A stretch of DNA of 64,000 nt. Origin: JBJKSO01 sp046703825 (GTDB lineage: Bacteria > Chloroflexota > Dormibacteria > Aeolococcales > Bog-877). Position 1 is the stretch's first letter. Each line of letters starts with the position of its first letter. The translations under genes were made by a program, and so were the position numbers. This document shows, in pieces, positions 1 to 7,715 of this stretch. Below the pieces are notes generated by a model. The model had not been told where the DNA came from, searched no databases, and worked only from the letters and a program-made list of their open reading frames with translations. Location of the stretch: NCBI GenBank assembly GCA_046703825.1, contig JBJKSO010000105.1:1-64000 (forward strand), written 5' to 3'.

Positions 1-390
1 ACCCTCCCGTGCGTACCGGGAGGGGGCGAAGCTCTGGGCCACGACCCGTCGCACGCCTACTTTTCGGGCCGCGGCGAGAACGTTGTCGATTCCCTCGGTT
101 CGGAGTCGATTGGTCGCAGCGAAAGGGCGGTCGAGGCTGCGCAAGATGCGTACGCCGGCGAGACCAGTTGCCTGGTAGACGATCGCATCAGGCCGGGCCG
201 CGGAGACCGCAGTGTGGACTGCGGCCGCGTCGAGCGCGTTCAATACGATGGGGTGAGCGCCCAGGGTGTCGAGCTGGGTGGCTCGTTCTTGCGAGCGGGA
301 CGTACCGATCACCTCATGGCCGGCCTCACGAAGCTGATGAATGAGCGGGATTCCTATTGCTCCGGAGCCTCCGATGACCATGACTCGCAC
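1..390 (-). CDS. NAD(P)-binding epimerase/oxidoreductase, N-terminal part only
   Basis: The gene starts at a GTG (388-390) behind a strong AGGAGGAG ribosome site and reads leftward without a stop until the window edge, so only about 130 residues are present. The N-terminus carries the Rossmann glycine motif GGSGAIG of extended short-chain dehydrogenases/epimerases (NmrA/epimerase type), followed by the usual hydrophobic strand-helix pattern. It is divergent from the ECF41-type sigma gene. ECF41 sigma factors are known to sit beside carboxymuconolactone decarboxylase, oxidoreductase or epimerase genes and to activate them, so this is the likely target gene. Substrate unknown. Confidence 0.75.
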   Translation of the reverse strand, partial: MRVMVIGGSGAIGIPLIHQLREAGHEVIGTSRSQERATQLDTLGAHPIVLNALDAAAVHTAVSAARPDAIVYQATGLAGVRILRSLDRPFAATNRLRTEGIDNVLAAARKVGVRRVVAQSFAPSRYAREG

Positions 391-436
391 GCGCCTCTCC
401 TCCTAGTCAGGGCCCTGGAACAGCCTCTCCGCACCC

Positions 437-463
437 CGTCACATCCGAGGTGTCTATGGGGTC
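437..463 (+). promoter_or_regulatory. Candidate ECF41-type promoter reading toward the sigma gene
   Basis: CGTCACA at 437-443, then 16 bases, then GGTC at 460-463. This differs at one base in each box from the ECF41 promoter pattern as I remember it (TGTCACA-N16-CGTC). It lies 38 bases before the sigma-factor start, as expected for autoregulation. The match is by eye. Confidence 0.5.
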
Positions 464-477
464 ACGTATATAGACAC
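450..477. repeat. 8-bp inverted repeat in the divergent promoter region
   Basis: GTGTCTAT (450-457) and ATAGACAC (470-477) are perfect inverted arms separated by 12 bases. The arms overlap or lie beside the -10 boxes of both candidate ECF41 promoters. An outer inverted pair, GTCACATCC (438-446) and GGATGTGAC (490-498), surrounds it. It could be a repressor operator or simply reflect promoter symmetry. Confidence 0.5.
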
Positions 478-499
478 TTGAACACGAGAGGATGTGACC
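473..499 (-). promoter_or_regulatory. Candidate ECF41-type promoter reading toward the epimerase gene
   Basis: On the minus strand GGTCACA (499-493), 16 bases, TGTC (476-473). Same architecture and identical spacing as the plus-strand copy, so the two promoters are mirror images that overlap. It would drive the truncated epimerase gene starting at 390. Confidence 0.45.
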
Positions 500-500
500 G

Positions 501-1427
501 GTGAACGAGACTTCATGGCTGGCAGAGCAGTTTGAAGAGCAGCGCGAACATCTCCACGCCGTCGCCTATCGCATGCTCGGGTCGCTCGCGGATGCCGACG
601 ACGCTGTTCAGGACACCTGGCTGCGGGTCGCCAGATCGAGCCCTGAGCAGATCGAAAATCTGCGTGGTTGGCTGACCAAGATCCTGGCGCGGGTGTGCCT
701 CAACATGCTCCGTGCCCGCAACCTTCGCCGTGAGCAGCCCGTGGACTTCCACGTTCCCGACCCCGTGATCACCCACCAGCCAGAAGAGGAGGCGCTCCTG
801 GCAGACTCGATCGGCTTGGCGCTCCTAGTCGTGCTCGACAGCCTCGCCCCGGCCGAACGCCTGGCGTTCGTGCTCCATGACCTCTTCGGCCTTCCCTTCG
901 GCGAAATTGCCCCGATAGTGGAACGGACCCCGATGGCGACGAGGCAACTGGCAAGCCGGGCACGGCGCAGAGTCCGAGGCGCCGCAGCCAGCAGGCCCGA
1001 GGATGACCTCACGCGCCAACGCTCGCTGGTCGATGCCTTCTTCGCCGCCACCCGCAACGGCGACTTCGATGCCCTCGTCCGGCTGCTCGATCCAGACGTC
1101 GTCTTGCGCATCGACGCGGGCGTAAGGCTTCCCAGCGCCTCGATGCTAATCCGTGGCGCCGAGGCGGTCGCGCACCAAGCCGGCCGGGGCCTGCAGACGT
1201 TGTTCGTCAGACCGGGTTTGGAGTTGCGGCCTGCGCTGGTCAATGGGACCGCCGGAGCCGTCGTCACCACCGACGTCCGACTCGTGACGGTTATCGGATT
1301 CACTACCGCCGACGGCAAGATCGTCGAGATCGACGCCATCGCGGATCCGCAGCGCTTGCCCACCATCTCAGCGGCCCTCTTGGCCACCGGCGGTCCCCGC
1401 CATCCTCGCGCCAAGGGTGCGTCGTGA
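501..1427 (+). CDS. ECF41/SigJ-type RNA polymerase sigma factor with fused SnoaL-like domain
   Basis: 308 residues, GTG start. Sigma-70 region 2 lies at about residues 8-75 (AYRMLGSLADADDAVQDTWLR) and region 4 at about 110-160, with the helix-turn-helix around GEIAPIVERTPMATRQLASRARRRV. The C-terminal 135 residues form a SnoaL/NTF2-like domain, the hallmark of ECF41, where it modulates the sigma activity in place of an anti-sigma factor. The signature linker motif (WLPEP in the family) appears as HVPDP and the C-terminal NPDKL motif as DPQRL, so this is a divergent member. It diverges from an epimerase gene through mirror-image promoter motifs. Inducing signal unknown. Confidence 0.88.
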   Translation: MNETSWLAEQFEEQREHLHAVAYRMLGSLADADDAVQDTWLRVARSSPEQIENLRGWLTKILARVCLNMLRARNLRREQPVDFHVPDPVITHQPEEEALLADSIGLALLVVLDSLAPAERLAFVLHDLFGLPFGEIAPIVERTPMATRQLASRARRRVRGAAASRPEDDLTRQRSLVDAFFAATRNGDFDALVRLLDPDVVLRIDAGVRLPSASMLIRGAEAVAHQAGRGLQTLFVRPGLELRPALVNGTAGAVVTTDVRLVTVIGFTTADGKIVEIDAIADPQRLPTISAALLATGGPRHPRAKGAS

Positions 1428-1969
1428 GTCAGCCACTTGTGGCCGGCCCAGCCATTTAGGCGCCGCCAGTATAAGGCTGGCTGAGAATGCGGAGGTCATC
1501 GGTTCGAAGTTTCCGCAGAGCGTGTGCACGCGGCTCGCGTTGAAGGCTCTCGGTTTGACACGGCCACTGAGTTCGCTCTAGCCGTCAGCGTAGATACACA
1601 GAGCCTCGTGCGGATGTTGGATAGGCGGTTGTCGCGGCGGGAACGCCGCGGGTACAGCGAGATAGTCGGATCATCGTCTTCCGCAATTGGCAGACCTGTG
1701 GACCTGACCGCGGCCCAGCCGGCGATCCCCCCGTATCGTGTTCGTGTGCGAGTGCTGCGTCATGGAATTGGGGCCGACACACAACCGGTGCGACCGCTTC
1801 GGGGGGACGGCGACGTTGGATCGCTGCACTGATTATCAGTCCGAACCCGAGCCTGTGGCTCCAAGGCGGACTGGGCAGGCTCACGCCGATAGTGCCCTAC
1901 CGCCTACCACCTATTGGACGGATCTCAGGGAAGAGCTAGATCGTGGTAGCCTCGCAGCCGGCCACTCAC
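1428..1969. other. 542-bp gap; no convincing gene
   Basis: Stop-to-stop gap between the sigma gene (plus) and the end of the catabolic operon (minus). The short open frames here show no recognisable domain and poor codon bias. At 1484-1509 the sequence GCGGAGGTCATCGGTTCGAA resembles the 3' half of a tRNA (variable loop plus T-arm), but the T-stem does not close, so at best it is a remnant. Base composition drops around here relative to the sigma gene. Confidence 0.5.
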
Positions 1970-2527
1970 CTACTCGCCGAAAATTCGAAGCTGCGTAGCC
2001 AACGTCCCGTAGTATCCGACAATCGAGGTAAGCTCCCACGCGTCCACAGCTTGCAGCTCCGCAGTCTCTGACACACCATATTCGCGGTCACCCGTAGCTT
2101 GGCTCAGCAGGTCGACAACGAAGGCTAAGCTTGCTCGCTCCCTGGCGTCCCGACATTCCGGTGCCGCTCCAGATCTCAGCTGCCTGATCTCATCATCTAG
2201 AACACCACTTCGCCGCGCCAAGGCCTCATGGGTAGCCCTCTCGAATCCACAATCCCAATGAGCCGCAACAAGAAGAATGGCCATCTCCCGGATCCGCGCT
2301 GGCAACTGCCCGGAGTAGCGGATGGCGCAACCAAGCGCTTGCAGGGCATCGCCAATCGCAGGAGAAAGAAGCATGGAGTTAAAGGGTCCTCGCAGCGACC
2401 CGTCAGTCTCAACCAGCGGGCTGGCCCGCTCATCTTTAATGCGAGGTCCGCCCACTATCGTTTTGTAGAGCGCCATCTGGTCCACGCTCATCTCGTGAGG
2501 CTTCAGGCGCGGTACCCGCATACTCAT
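1970..2527 (-). CDS. Carboxymuconolactone decarboxylase (CMD/AhpD-like) family protein
   Basis: 185 residues, ATG start overlapping the upstream CoA-transferase stop as ATGA, which implies translational coupling. The helical CMD fold is visible: the segment ARIREMAILLVAAHWDCGFE is the typical CMD helix, followed by H-x2-LARR. Only one Cys lies in the core helix, so the CxxC redox pair of AhpD is absent and a decarboxylase/hydrolase-like role is more likely than peroxidase. It is the last gene of the eight-gene operon. The substrate cannot be inferred. CMD proteins are also typical ECF41 partners, and the ECF41 gene is the next gene to the left. Confidence 0.8.
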   Translation of the reverse strand: MSMRVPRLKPHEMSVDQMALYKTIVGGPRIKDERASPLVETDGSLRGPFNSMLLSPAIGDALQALGCAIRYSGQLPARIREMAILLVAAHWDCGFERATHEALARRSGVLDDEIRQLRSGAAPECRDARERASLAFVVDLLSQATGDREYGVSETAELQAVDAWELTSIVGYYGTLATQLRIFGE

Positions 2528-3279
2528 CTAGCTCTAAGCTCACGCAACGCCGTCAACTCCGCAACACTTGGTGGCTCACTCCTAGCGACTCTGTCCGAAA
2601 CCCTCAGTTGCCATCCGGTGGCGGCCCGTGCGCCCTCTACTGTCTGGCCAGGGTGCAGGCTTACCAAGGTCAGCTCGACGCTAACAGGGTCTGGAGCCAA
2701 AATGCCTATATCTGTGACGACTCGCCGCGGGCCACGGCCAATCATACCGAGCCGCGCGCGATCGTCACGATCGGAGCCGAATCCGACCGAGGTCCGAAAG
2801 TCCAAGCGCTCTACGAATACTCTCGGACTCTGGCGCATTACGATGACTATCTCCTTGCACGAGGCCGCAATCTCCGGCGCACCACCAGCGCCTGGAAGGC
2901 GCACCACCGGCTTGCGGTAATTACCGCCCACCATCGTCGTATTCAGGTTTCCAAATCGATCTATCTGCGCCCCGGTCAGCAATCCGATGTCGATCCTGCC
3001 CGGCTGCAGCCAGTAATTGAATATTTCGGGTACCGAAACCACTACATCCGCAGTCTCAGCCAAACCTCCATCTCCTATCGATAGAGGCAATGTCGACGGC
3101 TTGGACCCTATGGTTCCAGCCTCGTAGACTAGAGTCATCGACGGGGCGTGCGTGACCCGTGCCAGATTTGAGGCCGCGCTCGGCACGCCAATGCCAACGA
3201 AGCAGACGGTATGATCGTGCAACTCGCGGGCCGCAGCTATTGTCATCATCTCTTCAGAGGAATAGTCAGTGCTGGCCAT
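2524..3279 (-). CDS. CoA-transferase family I, beta subunit (GctB/IpdB-like)
   Basis: 251 residues. The segment TLVYEAGTIGSKP places a glutamate at residue 53, the position of the catalytic Glu in glutaconate CoA-transferase subunit B. The GLLTGAQIDRFGNLNTT segment is the typical second family motif. It follows the alpha subunit with a 9-base gap and overlaps the CMD gene by 4 bases. Together with the alpha subunit it should move CoA from an acyl-CoA donor to a carboxylic acid, or act as an IpdAB-type hydrolase. The substrate is inferred only from the operon: an acid produced downstream of the aminotransferase. Confidence 0.85.
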   Translation of the reverse strand: MASTDYSSEEMMTIAAARELHDHTVCFVGIGVPSAASNLARVTHAPSMTLVYEAGTIGSKPSTLPLSIGDGGLAETADVVVSVPEIFNYWLQPGRIDIGLLTGAQIDRFGNLNTTMVGGNYRKPVVRLPGAGGAPEIAASCKEIVIVMRQSPRVFVERLDFRTSVGFGSDRDDRARLGMIGRGPRRVVTDIGILAPDPVSVELTLVSLHPGQTVEGARAATGWQLRVSDRVARSEPPSVAELTALRELRAR

Positions 3280-3288
3280 CAGGCTGAC

Positions 3289-4095
3289 TCACTCATGCAG
3301 GACGTGGGTCCGCATCCAGGACATAAACGCATCGCGGTCGCGGCTTATGGCATCCCACTGCTGATAAAAGTTGTTGTCGCGTTCGGAGTAGCCCGCCGCA
3401 TATGAGGGATGGCACCCATTTTTCGACTCAGATACACAACTTATGACGAACCCTGGGAGTATTATGTCGCCGGGTCGCCGATCTAGCACGTCTACCACCT
3501 CTTCCACCGTGACCAAGGATCGCTTCGCGGCGAGTACTGCTTCCTTCTGGACTCCAATGATCCCCCACATCTGTACATTGCCGTGCCTATCGGCTCGCTG
3601 GGCGTGAATGATCGCCACGTCGGGATTCATCGCCGGTACAGCGGTCAGAATCTCACCGGTGAATGGACACGTGATCGTACTTATAGTTTTCGTTTCGCGC
3701 GGCAAATCCGTGCCAACGTATCCGCGGAGTAGCGCCAATGGCAAGCCCGACGCTCCCGCGACGTAGCGATTTGCCATCCCGGCGTGGCTGTGTTCCTCAA
3801 TTGCTAGAGGAAACGGCCACCGACACTCAACCGCGTCGCGAAAGCGATGCAGAGAGCCGACTCCAGGATTGCCAGCCCAGGAAAACACCAAACGCTCAGC
3901 GCACCCCATTCCAATCATCTGATCGTAGATGATGTCGGGAGTCATCCGCACCAACGTAAGTCGCCGGCGTTCTTGACGAATGATCTCGTGGCCCGCTTCG
4001 AATGGTATTAAATGAGTAAATCCCTCCAAGGCCACCGTGTCTCCATCGTGGACGAGTTCAGCTACGGCCTGAGCGAGGCTGACTATCTTGGCCAC
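3289..4095 (-). CDS. CoA-transferase family I, alpha subunit (GctA/IpdA-like)
   Basis: 268 residues, GTG start behind GGGAAGG. Family features: DGDTVALEGFTHLIPFEAGHEIIR near the N-terminus (CoA-binding region), TCPFTGEILTAVPAMNPDVAIIHAQRADRHGNVQ in the middle, and a C-terminal half like glutaconate CoA-transferase subunit A. Length matches the family. It pairs with the downstream beta subunit. The two-subunit arrangement as adjacent genes is usual for Gct/Ipd/Pca-type transferases. Confidence 0.85.
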   Translation of the reverse strand: MAKIVSLAQAVAELVHDGDTVALEGFTHLIPFEAGHEIIRQERRRLTLVRMTPDIIYDQMIGMGCAERLVFSWAGNPGVGSLHRFRDAVECRWPFPLAIEEHSHAGMANRYVAGASGLPLALLRGYVGTDLPRETKTISTITCPFTGEILTAVPAMNPDVAIIHAQRADRHGNVQMWGIIGVQKEAVLAAKRSLVTVEEVVDVLDRRPGDIILPGFVISCVSESKNGCHPSYAAGYSERDNNFYQQWDAISRDRDAFMSWMRTHVLHE

Positions 4096-4237
4096 CAGCT
4101 CTACCTTCCCGCGATCGCAGGACCACCCAGCACAACTTTAATGGTGCGTTGCGCGCCTTTGACCGAAGCGCATCCGCGAGTCGACACGCTGTCGCCACTC
4201 GCAGTCCAGGCGCGCACTTCGGGATGACGTGCCGCTC

Positions 4238-5542
4238 TCACGCAACCTCCTCAAGAGCCATCGCAAACGCCTGTAACAGCTGATCGACATGTGCATCCGT
4301 CATTACGGTGGATACGCATCCCAAGCCGTCTTGCCCTATTAAGATGCCCGCTTCCAGCAGGCTTCGAGAAATTCGTCCAACGGCTTTGCGATCCTGGGCC
4401 TTCATCGAGCGATAATCGTAGACCGTGCCGTCGCCGATGTGAAACCGAAACAGTGACCCCTCGCCGGTAACACTGCCGCATCGACCCGACCGAGCCAGTG
4501 CCTCCGTCATGCCCACCCTGACCGCTGCTCCGAGCCGGCCGAGTCGGTCAAACTCCTCACTCCCTAGTCCGGCAAGTGTAGCCTCGCCTGCGACCATCGA
4601 CACCGGATTAGCGTTGAACGTCCCACCGTGATGTAAGGCGATACCAGCCGGCGTCTCGTCAAAGACAGTCATCACCTCCGCGGATCCCCCAACGGCCCCG
4701 ATCGGGTAGCCGCCGCCTATCAGTTTCCCAAGGGTGGTTAGATCAGGCGACACCCCGTGCAGGTCCTGGGCTCCGCCAGCGGAGAGCCGAAAAGTGATAA
4801 TCTCATCCGCGATCAGCAATGCGCCAGTCGACGTGGCACACTCTCTCAGAGTAGCTAGGAATTCAGGCGTCGCTTGAGGGAATCCCAACCGGTTAGGAAG
4901 CACGTCTACAACGATCGCGGCCAGTTGATCGCTCCTACTTAAGAGAAGCTCTCGCGTCGCAACAGAGTCGTTGAAAGGGATAACCACCACGTCTGCCAGA
5001 ATCCCGCTGGGCGTCCCGGCGTTGTACGCTACTCGCTCCGGTGCATTTGGGTCACCCCAGTTGCTAGATGAGCTGTCAACGCTCACCTCTACCCAATCGT
5101 AGCTGCCATGGTACGCGCCCTCACACTTTGCGATGAGCGTTCTGCCGGTGAAGGCTCGAGCTGCCTTAACTGCTTGCATCACAGCCTCACTGCCAGAATT
5201 AGTAAAGCGGATGCTCTCGATGCTCTTTACTCTGCCCACAATCAGTTCAGCCAAATCGATCTCGGCCTCAGTCGGAAGCCCGAAGCAACTTCCTCGCGAA
5301 GCTTGCCGCTGCACGGCGGCCACGACCGGCTCGTAGGCATGCCCATGAATAAGAGCTGTGTAGTTGTTCAGAAAGTCCAGGAACTGGTTTCCGTCCACGT
5401 CTGCTATATATGGACCTTCGCCTGCTACAGCGTATATCGGAAACGGCTTTGCGTACAGCGTCGTGCGACTGTTACCACCGGCGAGGACCTGCTGGCCCCG
5501 CTCGTGCACCCGGCGAGACCCGTCAAACTGAACTCCTTGCAT
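4238..5542 (-). CDS. Class III PLP-dependent aminotransferase (glutamate-1-semialdehyde aminomutase-like)
   Basis: 434 residues, ATG start directly after AGGGAG. Early block GGNSRTTLY, then DVDGNQFLDFLNNYTALIHGHA, then the PLP phosphate site NSGSEAVMQAVKAAR, the carboxylate IADEIITFR and the Schiff-base lysine in TTLGKLIGGGYPIGA. These are class III (omega-type) aminotransferase features. The first 118 bases overlap the 3' end of the upstream ureohydrolase gene in another frame, so the two are probably translationally coupled. In context it could convert an omega-amino acid released by the ureohydrolase into a semialdehyde or oxoacid. Exact substrate unknown. Confidence 0.85.
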   Translation of the reverse strand: MQGVQFDGSRRVHERGQQVLAGGNSRTTLYAKPFPIYAVAGEGPYIADVDGNQFLDFLNNYTALIHGHAYEPVVAAVQRQASRGSCFGLPTEAEIDLAELIVGRVKSIESIRFTNSGSEAVMQAVKAARAFTGRTLIAKCEGAYHGSYDWVEVSVDSSSSNWGDPNAPERVAYNAGTPSGILADVVVIPFNDSVATRELLLSRSDQLAAIVVDVLPNRLGFPQATPEFLATLRECATSTGALLIADEIITFRLSAGGAQDLHGVSPDLTTLGKLIGGGYPIGAVGGSAEVMTVFDETPAGIALHHGGTFNANPVSMVAGEATLAGLGSEEFDRLGRLGAAVRVGMTEALARSGRCGSVTGEGSLFRFHIGDGTVYDYRSMKAQDRKAVGRISRSLLEAGILIGQDGLGCVSTVMTDAHVDQLLQAFAMALEEVA

Positions 5543-6693
5543 CTCCCTCTACACTCGAATCCTACGGCAGGAAGTCCCCGCACTCTCGGGAAGACGTCCG
5601 GCCATGAGCCTCCGAAGGTGCCCCCTCCTCGGATGAAAACACTCGCCAACTCGCCGGGGGGAATCTCGACTACCAAAGGGAACATTCGGGTACCAAGGAC
5701 GCTTAATATGCCTTGCGCAGCAAGGTAATCGGTTCTACCCGTCGGGTCATACTCAGGATCTACTTCGCACATGTCTAAACCGACGATTTTTTCAGACTCA
5801 CCCAAAAGCGCTAGCATTGCCAGCAGGTCCGGAGCACTTATGCCGTCAAATACCGGCGCGGCCGTCCCCGGAGCGTCAGCACCGGTAACAATGTCGATGT
5901 CGACACTGATATATACTCCGTCCACTCCGCTGGTCGCATAGTCCAGCGCTTCTGCGACAGCCGATTTGACTCCGACTCGGTTCACGTAGTGAGAGGTGTA
6001 CGCCTTGAAGCCTTGCCTCTGCATCTCCCGAAACTGGTTAGGCTCGGACGCAGTGTTCAGTCCTAGCCAGGCGACTTTCGCTACTCCATCCATTTCAGCG
6101 ATGCGGCGCACGCAGGTACCCTGATTGTGGGGGCCAGTGTACATCCCGTCATCACGGAAGTCGGTGTGTGAGTCAAGGTGAATGTGGGCAAGCCTAAAGT
6201 CTGGTTTGCGCTCCTTGCATGCCTCAAGTACGCCGCGGCAGGCCGGATACGCCACGTAGTGGTCGCCGCCAAGAGTCACTGTTAGTGCCGCGCGGCGCGC
6301 GACTTCTCGTACGTGAGCAACCGCTTCGCGCAATTGCGCGTCCCGGTCCGCGGGAATGACAGGCACATCGCCGGAGTCCACGATCGGTAGCTCTGCCGGC
6401 CACCCGGTGACGCGGCCGTCGAAGATGTTGAGCAGTCCCACGTCTGTCTGGAAGGCGTAGTACCGGACCGCGCGCAGAGAAGCCACTCTGATCGCCCTAG
6501 GCCCATGGCGCATCCCCGTCCGCCCACCAGTTGTGGCATATTCATCGAAGGGCATCCCTACGATGCCTATCGAACCTTGCGGCACTTCGGAAGGCTCTAC
6601 CCATCGACTTCGTGCGAATGACGAAACTCCTGCGTACCAAGGAGCCGCGAGATCGCGCACCCCGAATCTGTTCTGTCCCGGCACTAACACCAT
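5425..6693 (-). CDS. Ureohydrolase (agmatinase/arginase family)
   Basis: 422 residues, about 80-100 longer than usual. Metal-binding motifs of the arginase fold are present: GGDH, LDSHTDF (usually DAHxD; Ser replaces Ala, ligands kept) and SVDIDIVTGADAPG (SxDxDxxDP-like). The family hydrolyses guanidino groups to urea plus an amine, using two Mn or Ni ions. The C-terminal 45 or so residues after FIRGGGTFGG look non-homologous and run over the start of the aminotransferase gene. The start may be the GTG at 6684, because GGAGG abuts the first ATG. Likely acts on a guanidino acid or related compound imported by the operon permease. Confidence 0.83.
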   Translation of the reverse strand: MVLVPGQNRFGVRDLAAPWYAGVSSFARSRWVEPSEVPQGSIGIVGMPFDEYATTGGRTGMRHGPRAIRVASLRAVRYYAFQTDVGLLNIFDGRVTGWPAELPIVDSGDVPVIPADRDAQLREAVAHVREVARRAALTVTLGGDHYVAYPACRGVLEACKERKPDFRLAHIHLDSHTDFRDDGMYTGPHNQGTCVRRIAEMDGVAKVAWLGLNTASEPNQFREMQRQGFKAYTSHYVNRVGVKSAVAEALDYATSGVDGVYISVDIDIVTGADAPGTAAPVFDGISAPDLLAMLALLGESEKIVGLDMCEVDPEYDPTGRTDYLAAQGILSVLGTRMFPLVVEIPPGELASVFIRGGGTFGGSWPDVFPRVRGLPAVGFECRGRCKEFSLTGLAGCTSGASRSSPVVTVARRCTQSRFRYTL

Positions 6694-6727
6694 CCTCCCT
6701 TCAACAGGCCGTTCTGCGTATCCCTAA

Positions 6728-7711
6728 CTACCCGTGAATTAACTGCCACGACTTAAGACGCTTACCTCTAGGGTCAAGCATTAGAAGCGCGCCCCGCAAA
6801 ATGCCGTCGTTGTATTCGCTGCCCGGATTGATTGCCGTGGTCTGACCCAGCTTTTGAACGGCTGCAGACTCGTGGATGTGACCGTGCAAACTTAGCATAG
6901 GCTGGTAGCGGTCAATCACTGACCTTACCGCGCTGCTCCCGACACCGCCCACCAGCACCTGGCCGCCACGCATTCTCGGGTTGAACTCCTCATCCAAGAG
7001 CGCTGCTTGATCCAGTTGTGTATCTCGTGGCGGACAGTGCACGTTCAGGATAGCCGTCTCGGGCTCGCTGAGTTTATCCATGAGCCTATCCAACCTAGCT
7101 GCGATTTCGTCCTCCGGCAACTCGCGCGGTGTCTTCCAAGGGGTGGGGTTGGAAAAGCCAAGTGACGCCATTTGGACGCCCCCCGGCAACTCGACAACCG
7201 CCCCATCAGTCAAAACAACGGCAGCCTCAGCCAAATCCTCAGCCACTTCTTCATCATCATCGTTGCCAAGCATCATGTAAGTCTGCGTGCGCAGCCCGCC
7301 AAGCCGGTCACCGATCAAGCCGACCCATTCTCGAGTCTGCTTGGATATTACTGGCTTGAACAGGTCACGCTGAACTAGCTCCGGATGGGCATCGTAGGTG
7401 GCCTTTTCTTCCGGATCCAGGACTACCGGGTACTTTCCGGCGGCACGCAGTTGGCTCTCGAAGGAGGCGAGCTCCTCCTCTGACTCAATTCGGCCGTTGG
7501 GTTCATAGAGCTCTGACCGCCACTTGCCGCCGGCCTCCCTGACAATCGGTACTACGAACTTTCCAGTCAAGTCGCCGCCGAAAACGAGTGCGTCCAGTTC
7601 AAAGGTCTTCGCGGAGTTAACCCACTTCCTAAAGGCCCGCTCCGACCCGTGAATGTCAGCGGCATAGAACACCCGCACATTCTGACTGCTTTCTCGGCGA
7701 TGCCCGAACAA
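6728..7711 (-). CDS. Metallophosphoesterase, calcineurin-like
   Basis: 327 residues. The five metal-site blocks occur in order: ADIHGS (about residues 18-23), FGGDLTGK, LGNDDDEE, LNVHCPPRDT and LHGHIHES near the C-terminus. This is the canonical calcineurin-like fold and the residues look intact. The start is TTG at 7711 (GGAG 7 bases before); GTG at 7678 is an alternative. It sits between the permease (4-base gap) and the ureohydrolase (34-base gap). Such an enzyme is unexpected in an amine-catabolic operon; it might hydrolyse a phosphorylated intermediate or a signalling nucleotide. Function unassigned. Confidence 0.82.
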   Translation of the reverse strand: MFGHRRESSQNVRVFYAADIHGSERAFRKWVNSAKTFELDALVFGGDLTGKFVVPIVREAGGKWRSELYEPNGRIESEEELASFESQLRAAGKYPVVLDPEEKATYDAHPELVQRDLFKPVISKQTREWVGLIGDRLGGLRTQTYMMLGNDDDEEVAEDLAEAAVVLTDGAVVELPGGVQMASLGFSNPTPWKTPRELPEDEIAARLDRLMDKLSEPETAILNVHCPPRDTQLDQAALLDEEFNPRMRGGQVLVGGVGSSAVRSVIDRYQPMLSLHGHIHESAAVQKLGQTTAINPGSEYNDGILRGALLMLDPRGKRLKSWQLIHG

Positions 7712-7715
7712 TTGG

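Noticed and set aside
1484..1509. Possible tRNA gene from the GGTTCGAA block
   Set aside because: The T-stem arms do not pair and no acceptor, D or anticodon arm is found upstream.
1738..1998. 86-codon frame with several Cys near the operon end
   Set aside because: No recognisable domain, poor codon bias, and it overlaps the CMD stop on the other strand.
3211..5728. Plus-strand open frames across the CoA-transferase and aminotransferase genes
   Set aside because: They are shadows of well-conserved minus-strand genes and lack start signals and domains.
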